This document shows, piece after piece, positions 6,983 to 11,927 of a stretch of 13,301 nucleotides of DNA (position 1 is its first letter; every line of letters begins with the position of its first letter). The notes beneath the pieces were generated by a model. It was not told where the DNA came from. It made no database searches and worked only from the letters and a program-made list of their open reading frames with translations. The stretch is from Halovenus sp. Lineage in GTDB: Archaea; Halobacteriota; Halobacteria; Halobacteriales; Haloarculaceae. Location of the stretch: the NCBI GenBank assembly GCA_003551265.1, contig PUMG01000330.1:1-13301 (forward strand), in the 5' to 3' direction. Position numbers and translations under genes: made by a program.

Positions 6983-7084
6983 GGGTTGCTCTCGAACTCT
7001 CAAATGGTTTTCGTCCTTCTCACACGCTGCAGTAGCAGACGAAGTTCACAACCCACAAAGAGGACGGACACGTATGCACGTCTG

Positions 7085-7432
7085 ATGTCTGGAATCGTCT
7101 TCTTCAGCACGGAACAGCGTGAAGCGGTCGTCGAGTTCTACACCGAGACGGTCGGTGCCGAGCGCTGGCTGGAACAGCCCGACTGCACTATCCTCGAGTT
7201 CGACGGATTCCGGTTCGGATTCTGCCAGCGCGAACAGACCGACGACTGTGGCATTCTCACGTTCGTCTACGAGGACAGGGCTGGTGTCGACGAAATGTAC
7301 GACACCGTGGGCGACGCTGCGCTCGAATCTCCACACGAGAACGAAACGTACGACATCTACCAGTTCTTCGCCGAGGACCCGGACGGTCGACTCGCCGAGT
7401 TCCAGACGTTCGAACATCCCCTGCCAGAGTGA
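7085..7432 (+). CDS. VOC/glyoxalase superfamily protein
   Basis: A 115-residue single-unit protein of the vicinal oxygen chelate superfamily (glyoxalase, bleomycin-resistance and dioxygenase fold). The pattern is one beta-alpha-beta-beta-beta module doubled: REAVVEFYTETVGAERW at about 12-28, EFDGFRFGFCQRE at 38-50, then ITFVYED-type strand (GILTFVYED, 56-64) and FFAEDPDGRLAEFQTF at 94-109. The last motif carries the usual C-terminal metal-ligand Glu (105). The N-terminal strand starts GIVFFSTEQ, with no His at the usual first-ligand position, so the metal site may be altered or the protein non-catalytic. The start is ATG7085; a longer in-frame reading from 6764 runs back through the regulator gene and is rejected. 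It is divergent from the regulator and convergent with aceA, 21 bp apart. Confidence 0.82.
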   Translation: MSGIVFFSTEQREAVVEFYTETVGAERWLEQPDCTILEFDGFRFGFCQREQTDDCGILTFVYEDRAGVDEMYDTVGDAALESPHENETYDIYQFFAEDPDGRLAEFQTFEHPLPE

Positions 7433-7453
7433 GGTCCGGATGGATACTGTTCG

Positions 7454-8566
7454 CTAGTCGGTCGTCGCGGTCGCTTCGTCGTCCTCACCTGTGAGTTCTG
7501 GCTCTCCTTCCTCGCTCGTGATGACTGCCTCACCCTCTTCGCTGAATCCGGCGGACTCTTGCTGTCGAAGCTCCGCGTCGGGGTCGTAGCGTGCTTCGAG
7601 GTCCTGGAACCGGGGGACGAACGAGAGTTCGTGGTGGCTCTCGGTCGGATGGTCGAGATAGCGCGACTCGAGGTCGAACTGCGCCCGTTCGTCGGTCTCG
7701 GCCACCGCTTTCATGTCTTCGTAGACGGCGTGTGCGCCCGAGTGAAGCGCATAGAGCGTGATGAAGATGTACTTGTAGCCGAGATCACCGAGCTCTGCGA
7801 ACGTGAGCGGGTCGTCCTCTCTGGACCAGGCGAACGAACTGGAGTAGTTGAACGCCAGCTTCACGTCCGGATGCGTCTCGGCGAGCGTCTCGGCGTAGCG
7901 CACGGCGTCCTCGCGGGAAGGGTCGGGCATCTCGGGCCAGACGAGGTCGACCCCGCAGTCGGCGTACAGCCGACCGCGTTCGAGGTGTTCTTCCCAGTCC
8001 CCGTTGGCTGAGCCGTAGGCGTCCGTCCGCGCGATGATGACCGTCTCTTCGGCCTGTTTCGCGTCGACGGCCGCCTCGAACCGTGCCTGTGCGTCCTCGC
8101 GGGAGATTATCTGCTTGCCAGCGATGTGGCCACACCGCTTGGGCGTCGTCTGGTCTTCGATGTGGACCGCAGCCACGCCGACTTTCTCGTACTCGCGGAC
8201 CGCCCGACGGACGTTGTGCACACCGCCGTAGCCGGTGTCGCAGTCGGCCACGATAGGCAGGTTCGTCGCCTCGACCATCCGCTTGGCGTTCTCGACCATC
8301 TCGCGCATATCGACCATCTCCAGGTCTGGAAAGCCGAACTGTCCGAGCACCGTCGAGTAACCGGACATGTACACCGCGTCGAGTCCGGCCATCTCCGCCA
8401 GCCGCGCATCGAGCGCGTGATAGGTGCCGGGCGCGAACACGAAATCCTCTTTTTCCAGCAACCGTCGGAACTCTTCCCCTGCAGGGTTGTCGATCTCTCG
8501 AATGTGGGGTTCGGTGCTCTGGACGCGTGTTGCAACCTCGTCTGAACCGCTGTCGTCGTGTGTCAT
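7454..8566 (-). CDS. aceA: Isocitrate lyase (ICL/PEP mutase superfamily)
   Basis: A 370-residue enzyme predicted to split isocitrate into glyoxylate and succinate, the first glyoxylate-bypass step used for growth on acetate or fatty acids. Visible motifs: [17 protein letters not shown] (45-61), the metal-binding segment [10 protein letters not shown] (106-115), HIEDQ (135-139), and the catalytic loop KRCGH (143-147) with Cys145. NYSSSFAW (240-247) matches the SPSF-containing segment of isocitrate lyases and is not the form seen in methylisocitrate lyase, which is why AceA is preferred over PrpB. The residue after KRCGH is Ile, outside the classical signature. The C-terminus (about 330-370) is strongly acidic and contains two similar 9-mers, SEEGEAVIT and SEEGEPELT. 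No malate synthase gene is adjacent. ATG8566 follows a TATA-like box. Confidence 0.87.
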   Translation of the reverse strand: MTHDDSGSDEVATRVQSTEPHIREIDNPAGEEFRRLLEKEDFVFAPGTYHALDARLAEMAGLDAVYMSGYSTVLGQFGFPDLEMVDMREMVENAKRMVEATNLPIVADCDTGYGGVHNVRRAVREYEKVGVAAVHIEDQTTPKRCGHIAGKQIISREDAQARFEAAVDAKQAEETVIIARTDAYGSANGDWEEHLERGRLYADCGVDLVWPEMPDPSREDAVRYAETLAETHPDVKLAFNYSSSFAWSREDDPLTFAELGDLGYKYIFITLYALHSGAHAVYEDMKAVAETDERAQFDLESRYLDHPTESHHELSFVPRFQDLEARYDPDAELRQQESAGFSEEGEAVITSEEGEPELTGEDDEATATTD

Positions 8567-8597
8567 ACGCGGTGTCTGTGTACGCTGCAGACGCGGC

Positions 8598-8603
8598 TAT
8601 AAA
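8598..8603 (-). promoter_or_regulatory. Probable TATA box for aceA, with AT-rich upstream region
   Basis: On the minus strand TTTATA (within GTTTATAGC, 8596-8604) lies about 34 nt before ATG8566, implying a leader of a few nucleotides. Further upstream, to about 8655, the DNA is much more AT-rich than the surroundings and includes the palindrome GATTAATC (8610-8617). This is a natural place for carbon-source control of the glyoxylate bypass, though no regulator can be named. Confidence 0.45.
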
Positions 8604-8687
8604 CATTATGATTAATCGTGATAGATTCGACTTATGCCATTGTATGTCTTAATATCCCACGACGCACCTGTTGTGTCTGGGGACTGA

Positions 8688-9125
8688 CTACAGATACTGA
8701 TCCGCAGGGTCGTCGACTTCACCGGAGAGAATCTCTGCGCTTTCGGGGGACAGTTCGGGCAGGATATCCTCGTCAATGACCTTGCTGATTTCGTCGAGGT
8801 TGCCCGCAAGAACCTGAAGTGCGTCCTGTGGGTTCGGGTACACCAGCATGTATCCGTTCTGGCCCATCGTCACGAGCTGTGTGTCAGAGATAGCAATTTG
8901 CTCGTTTTGAATCGTCGCCGCGACCGCCGGGAGCGCCGCAGGCCGCCCGTCGTCGCTCTCGTCTTCGGTTATCATCCGGACGTGGACGTCGTCGAGGTCG
9001 ATATATCGGCGGTATTCGCGGATGACACGGGCGCAGGCCACGAGGTCGCGCGTCACTGCGGTCTTGTGAGCGTTTTCGTGAGTTCCCTCGAAACAGTGCT
9101 TGCAGACCCGAAGCTCGATTCTCAT
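8688..9125 (-). CDS. Uncharacterised CxxC protein, possible thioredoxin-like fold
   Basis: A 145-residue cytosolic protein I do not recognise. It begins with a strand leading into a CxxC motif, MRIELRVCKHCFEGTHENA (Cys8, Cys11). A long helix follows (RDLVACARVIREYRRYI, 26-42), then a strand (DDVHVRMITED, 45-55), then ALPAVAATIQNEQIAIS (64-80), and an acidic C-terminal helix. The order strand-CxxC-helix-strand-Pro-strand resembles small thioredoxin or glutaredoxin folds, where the Pro before the third strand is conserved (here Pro66). A redox or metal-binding role is an inference from this topology only. ATG9125 is chosen because the CxxC strand starts there; an in-frame reading to 9197 adds unrelated residues. 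It follows the HTH-like gene by 71 bp and precedes aceA by 121 bp, all on the minus strand. Confidence 0.72.
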   Translation of the reverse strand: MRIELRVCKHCFEGTHENAHKTAVTRDLVACARVIREYRRYIDLDDVHVRMITEDESDDGRPAALPAVAATIQNEQIAISDTQLVTMGQNGYMLVYPNPQDALQVLAGNLDEISKVIDEDILPELSPESAEILSGEVDDPADQYL

Positions 9126-9196
9126 TGCTCGCTTCTTGTGGGTGTGACTGAAAGAGCGTTCCGTTCGCAGGTGCTCGACGACAATCAGTAGACGCA

Positions 9197-9694
9197 CTAC
9201 CAGGTCGACTCTCCGAGCGCGCCCACGAGCGGGTCACTGGTGCTGAGATACCTGGCCGCGAGGACACCCTCGACTGCGGCACACGCCTCTTCGAGTGGGT
9301 CGTGAGTTTCCGCGTAGACGGCGAGGGCGAACTCGGTTTCGTTCAGTTGCGTCAGTTCGCGGGCGTCGACGCGTGAGAGGTCGCCTGCGAGCCAGTCATC
9401 GATAATCTCGCGCTGGAGCGGCGTCGCCGGGGAGACTGACTCGCCGAGCAGATGGAGCGTCTTCGCTGCGACCATCGGGGTGACTCCCGCGGCCCGTCCC
9501 GCAGCGCCGACCGAACCGCCCGAGGTGTACCGTTCGAGAACGGTCGCCGCGTCCTCGGCCGAGCAGGGCAACTCCTCGTCGAACGGTGCGAGTTGCTCGT
9601 CGAGCGTCGAACCAGTGTCGTCCACCGTGGCGACCCCCCGCGTCTCCTGTGCTTCGGTCACCTCGATTCCGTCGGCGATCTCCCCCAGGCCCAT
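9197..9694 (-). CDS. Conserved haloarchaeal protein with predicted helix-turn-helix
   Basis: A 165-residue protein of no known function, very Ala/Glu/Asp-rich and almost wholly helical. Residues 58-84 read SGGSVGAAGRAAGVTPMVAAKTLHLLG. The pattern helix, AAGV turn, helix is that of a DNA-binding helix-turn-helix. It is followed by a segment (EIIDDWLAGDLSRVDARELT) like those after HTH units in archaeal proteins, and by ETEFALAVYAETHDPLEEAC. The overall design resembles a haloarchaeal DUF family (DUF7858 by memory, uncertain). ATG9694 is supported by a strong TATA box 27 nt upstream; a longer in-frame reading to 9763 crosses that box. It is divergent from the TFB gene, and the shared 183-bp region holds a 21-bp palindrome. 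The CxxC gene follows and may be co-transcribed. Confidence 0.75.
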   Translation of the reverse strand: MGLGEIADGIEVTEAQETRGVATVDDTGSTLDEQLAPFDEELPCSAEDAATVLERYTSGGSVGAAGRAAGVTPMVAAKTLHLLGESVSPATPLQREIIDDWLAGDLSRVDARELTQLNETEFALAVYAETHDPLEEACAAVEGVLAARYLSTSDPLVGALGESTW

Positions 9695-9717
9695 CAGTTG
9701 TTTCTCGCGCGTCCGAG

Positions 9718-9725
9718 TATAAAAA
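9718..9725 (-). promoter_or_regulatory. TATA box for the HTH-like gene
   Basis: On the minus strand TTTTTATA is centred 27-28 nt before ATG9694. It is one of the clearest TATA boxes in the window and points to a leaderless mRNA. Confidence 0.6.
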
Positions 9726-9780
9726 GATGCGTGATTGACACGATTGGGTCCGAGGGACAGCATCTGTCCGCCGACGATTT

Positions 9781-9801
9781 ACCTACCGGTAACCGGTAGG
9801 T
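9781..9801. repeat. 21-bp perfect inverted repeat (10-1-10) in the TFB upstream region
   Basis: ACCTACCGGT (9781-9790), a single A, then its exact reverse complement ACCGGTAGGT (9792-9801). The core also reads as two tandem ACCGGTA units (9785-9791, 9792-9798), each holding the palindrome ACCGGT. It sits midway in the divergent region, about 56 bp from the HTH-like gene's TATA box and 43 bp from the candidate TFB TATA box. TTATATC at its right edge could be a further TATA element. The near-continuous symmetry suits a dimeric DNA-binding protein better than an RNA hairpin, since the loop would be one base. Confidence 0.7.
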
Positions 9802-9843
9802 TATATCACGGACATCGGGCCGGAAACCCCCGATTTCGACTTC

Positions 9844-9852
9844 ATTTAAAAA
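9844..9852 (+). promoter_or_regulatory. Probable TATA box for the TFB gene
   Basis: ATTTAAAAA is centred 30 nt before ATG9878. This supports that ATG over the in-frame GTG at 9854, which overlaps the element's 3' edge. A second AT-rich candidate, TTATATC at 9801-9807, would give a leader of about 45 nt. Confidence 0.5.
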
Positions 9853-9877
9853 GGTGAGCCGGGCCAATCTTCGCGTG

Positions 9878-10738
9878 ATGACAGCCGCAACGATGCACGC
9901 CTGTCCCGAGTGCGAGGGAAGTTTGCGAAGTGACACCTGCGAGACGGTCTGTACCCAGTGTGGGCTGGTGGTCGACGAGCACGCCATCGACCCCGGTCCG
10001 GAGTGGCGCTCGTTCAGCGACGACGAGACAGACCCGGAGCGTACCGGTGCACCGCTGACACGCTCACGTCACGACAGGGGATTGTCGACGGAGATTGGGT
10101 ACTCCAGTCGGCTCACGGGTCGCAAGCGCAGACGGGTCGCCCGGATGCGTCGCCAGCACAAGCGAACACAGATTCGGAGCAAAGCCGAACGCAACCGGGT
10201 GTACGCGTTCACCGAGATTCGACGGCTCGTCGGCGCGCTGGATTTGCCCGAGCACATCCGCGACCGCTCGTGTGTGCTGTTCGAGTCCGCACAGGAAGAG
10301 GCGCTGTTACAGGGGCGCTCCATCGAGGGGTTCGCTGCGGCGACGGTGTACGCCACGTGCCGGACGGCCGCGGTTTCGCGGACGCTTCCGGAGGTTGTCG
10401 AGGCCGCGAAAGCGACCCGTGACGAACTCGACGCCGCCTACGCCGCGATGAACCGCCAGCTTGGACTGCCGACGGGACCGATAGACCCTCGCGAGTATCT
10501 CGCCCGGTTCGCCAGCCAGCTCAACTTGCCACATTCCGTCGAGACGAAGGCACGGGAACTGGCGAAGGCAGCCCGTGAGGAGGGCATCGACACTGGTCGC
10601 AATCCGAGCGGTGTCGCCGCCGGCTGTCTCTACGCTGCTGCACAGCAAGAGGGACATCACCTCACGCAACAGGCTGCCGCCGACGTCGCAGACGTCGCAC
10701 CCGTCACGGTTCGGTCGACGTATTCCGAGCTACCCTAG
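9878..10738 (+). CDS. tfb: Transcription initiation factor IIB (TFB)
   Basis: A 286-residue archaeal TFB, which bridges TATA-bound TBP and RNA polymerase. The N-terminal zinc ribbon uses Cys9, Cys12, Cys25 and Cys28 (CPEC and CTQC). The B-finger/linker follows, with GPEWRSF (40-46), RTGAPLTRSRHDRGLSTEIG (55-74) and a basic stretch GRKRRRVARMRRQHKRTQIR (81-100). Two cyclin-like repeats follow at about 105-190 and 200-286, the second ending in a helix-turn-helix (LTQQAAADVADVAPVTVRST) that contacts the BRE element. The ribbon spacing is short (12 residues between Cys pairs) and an extra Cys21 replaces the usual Gly. Haloarchaea carry several TFB paralogues; which one this is cannot be told. ATG9878 is chosen by TATA spacing. 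The 3' end overlaps the DUF192 gene by 9 bp. Confidence 0.93.
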   Translation: MTAATMHACPECEGSLRSDTCETVCTQCGLVVDEHAIDPGPEWRSFSDDETDPERTGAPLTRSRHDRGLSTEIGYSSRLTGRKRRRVARMRRQHKRTQIRSKAERNRVYAFTEIRRLVGALDLPEHIRDRSCVLFESAQEEALLQGRSIEGFAAATVYATCRTAAVSRTLPEVVEAAKATRDELDAAYAAMNRQLGLPTGPIDPREYLARFASQLNLPHSVETKARELAKAAREEGIDTGRNPSGVAAGCLYAAAQQEGHHLTQQAAADVADVAPVTVRSTYSELP

Positions 10739-11152
10739 AGTGGGCCGTTCGCCAGCACTTTTTTCGACGACCACCCTGTCCCCGGGGCGAACATCCGTCG
10801 CGTTTCCGGCTGGCAGTTCGATAATCCGGTTCGCCCGGGCAGTTTCGATGCTGCGCCAGGGCTGCATCCGGGCAACCGCTGTAACCTCGTCACCGTCGAG
10901 CCAGAGTACGTCGAGGGGGACGCGAACGAACAGCATGTGAACCGAACGCCTCGGCGGTTGCGTGACGAACGGGAGCGGACTGTCTCCCACTTCCATCACA
11001 AGTGCGTACTCCGCGGGCAGGTCCGAGCGAAACATGAGACCCTTTCCGGCTGAGAACACGGAATCGGCCACTTCGACGGTCGTCGCCAGCACGCGACGCT
11101 TTTGAGCTTCGTCAGTGGCGGCTGGCTCGTGGACGACACGCAGATCACTCAC
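10730..11152 (-). CDS. DUF192 family protein
   Basis: A 140-residue protein matching the DUF192 domain. Visible motifs are GLMFRSDLPAEYALVMEVGD (38-57), the hallmark VHMLFVRVPLDVLWLD (71-86), VTAVARMQPW (90-99), and ARANRIIELPAGNATDVRPG ending in D125. Bacterial members often have a lipoprotein or signal sequence; here there is none, so it is probably cytosolic, as in other haloarchaea. The function of DUF192 is not established. The start is GTG at 11152, supported by a TATA-like ATTTTTAT centred 26 nt upstream, indicating a leaderless GTG-initiated mRNA. Only 35 bp separate it from the upstream HNH gene on the same strand. Its last 9 bases overlap the convergent TFB gene. Confidence 0.9.
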   Translation of the reverse strand: MSDLRVVHEPAATDEAQKRRVLATTVEVADSVFSAGKGLMFRSDLPAEYALVMEVGDSPLPFVTQPPRRSVHMLFVRVPLDVLWLDGDEVTAVARMQPWRSIETARANRIIELPAGNATDVRPGDRVVVEKSAGERPTLG

Positions 11153-11174
11153 AGCCGATACTCATCGCTCGGAG

Positions 11175-11182
11175 ATAAAAAT
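11175..11182 (-). promoter_or_regulatory. TATA box for the DUF192 gene
   Basis: On the minus strand ATTTTTAT is centred 26-27 nt before GTG11152, inside the 35-bp gap after the HNH gene. It supports GTG as the true start and a separate transcript despite the tight spacing. The T5 run could also serve as terminator for the HNH gene. Confidence 0.55.
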
Positions 11183-11187
11183 ACACC

Positions 11188-11745
11188 TCATCCCCCGTCG
11201 TCGTAGCGGTTCGCGGCGGACTCGAACCCGAGTTCGCGCTGCTGTCTGCTTCGGCGACCCTCGCGCTCGGCGATGGCTTCGGGGTCGGGATTCACCTCGT
11301 CGTCGATGCGTGCCCACGACCGGTGAACTTTCGCGTGACACCACCGACAGAGATATACGGTTATCTCGTGTGTCGTCTCTCCGGAGCCGTGAGTCGAGCT
11401 ATCGGCATAGGAGAGGTGGTGCTCCTCGAGCAGCGGTCGGCTGTCCTCGTGAGCCATCCGTTCTTCTTCGAGACCACAGCGGACGCACTCGCGGTCGTGA
11501 TTTCGACAGCGAAAGTGGGGGCAGTCCGCCCACTCCCACGGTCCCGACGGCCCCTCTTCGTCGGGTGGGCCAGCGACAGGACACTGGAACTCCTCACGAC
11601 GGCGCTCTGTTGCGAACGCTGGGTCGGACTCGGCGTACTCGACGGCGAACCGGCACTTGCCGCCAGCGGTCAGGTAGTCACACCGGTCGACGACAGCGTA
11701 CGGGTCGTCAACGCCCACTGGCGTTCCAGCGTCCGTCTTCTCCAT
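11188..11745 (-). CDS. HNH-like zinc-binding protein (haloarchaeal family)
   Basis: A 185-residue protein with an HNH-type metal site. CVRCG (87-91) provides the first Cys pair, EEHHLSYAD (107-115) the His region, and VYLCRWCHAKVHRSWA (130-145) the second C-x2-C-H-x3-H cluster. This is the layout of HNH endonucleases with a structural zinc. A separate N-terminal cysteine set, Cys22, Cys31, Cys55 and Cys75 (RCDYLTAGGKC, FQCPV, DCPHF), is large enough to hold a second metal ion or an Fe-S cluster. I do not know an experimentally defined role; the family resembles haloarchaeal DUF7097 by memory. Nuclease activity is plausible but unproven, since the ββα metal His within EEHH is only inferred. 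ATG11745 has a TATA-like box 26 nt upstream. No methylase or phage gene is adjacent, so it does not look like a restriction system. Confidence 0.8.
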   Translation of the reverse strand: MEKTDAGTPVGVDDPYAVVDRCDYLTAGGKCRFAVEYAESDPAFATERRREEFQCPVAGPPDEEGPSGPWEWADCPHFRCRNHDRECVRCGLEEERMAHEDSRPLLEEHHLSYADSSTHGSGETTHEITVYLCRWCHAKVHRSWARIDDEVNPDPEAIAEREGRRSRQQRELGFESAANRYDDGG

Positions 11746-11767
11746 GTTTCGTACTGGTGGACCAGCG

Positions 11768-11774
11768 TGTATAG
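11768..11774 (-). promoter_or_regulatory. Probable TATA box for the HNH gene
   Basis: On the minus strand CTATACA is centred 26 nt before ATG11745. The left arm of an 11-bp inverted repeat begins 2 bp upstream of it, overlapping the BRE position, where a bound protein could block TFB. Confidence 0.5.
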
Positions 11775-11775
11775 A

Positions 11776-11845
11776 GATTATCGTACGTCATCATAGATTT
11801 CTCACTGTACGTCGCAGCGAGACTCTCTGTACAGGTACGATAATC
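11776..11845. repeat. 11-bp inverted repeat flanking 48 bp between the HNH and GGT genes
   Basis: GATTATCGTAC (11776-11786) and its exact reverse complement GTACGATAATC (11835-11845) bracket 48 bp. Inside and at the edges GTAC recurs (11783, 11807, 11829, 11835), including the palindrome CTGTACAG at 11827-11834. The whole element is 70 bp. No target duplication flanks it. It lies wholly between two divergent genes and upstream of both candidate TATA boxes, so an operator pair or a small structured RNA are the main options. Confidence 0.5.
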
Positions 11846-11898
11846 CCTTCTGACCGTTTCGTCGCCACTCCCGCATCTCCGTGAGGTCTGTCAGTGGC

Positions 11899-11905
11899 AT
11901 TTTCA
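11899..11905 (+). promoter_or_regulatory. Weak candidate TATA box for the GGT-family gene
   Basis: ATTTTCA is centred about 26 nt before ATG11928. The match is weak, but the spacing equals that of the better boxes in this window, and no other AT-rich site lies nearby. Confidence 0.3.
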
Positions 11906-11927
11906 CCTCCCCGTTCCAAGAGCGGGT

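Noticed and set aside
6764..7084. Upstream extension of the VOC gene by 107 codons
   Set aside because: The extra part is antisense to the winged-helix gene and does not resemble any domain; ATG7085 begins exactly at the VOC fold.
8688..9125. Ferredoxin or Fe-S protein for the CxxC gene
   Set aside because: Only one Cys pair is near the N-terminus and no further ligand pair follows; Cys31 lies in a predicted helix. A thioredoxin-like fold fits better, though weakly.
9854..9877. GTG start for TFB at 9854
   Set aside because: It overlaps the 3' edge of the TATA-like box at 9844-9852, and the eight extra residues have no TFB character; ATG9878 is 30 nt from the box.
11188..11745. Restriction-modification system based on the HNH gene
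   Set aside because: No methyltransferase, specificity or phage gene lies nearby; neighbours are DUF192 and a GGT-family enzyme.
11776..11845. Small transposable element (MITE) with 11-bp terminal repeats
   Set aside because: No flanking target duplication is visible and 70 bp is very short; kept only as a possibility under the repeat entry.
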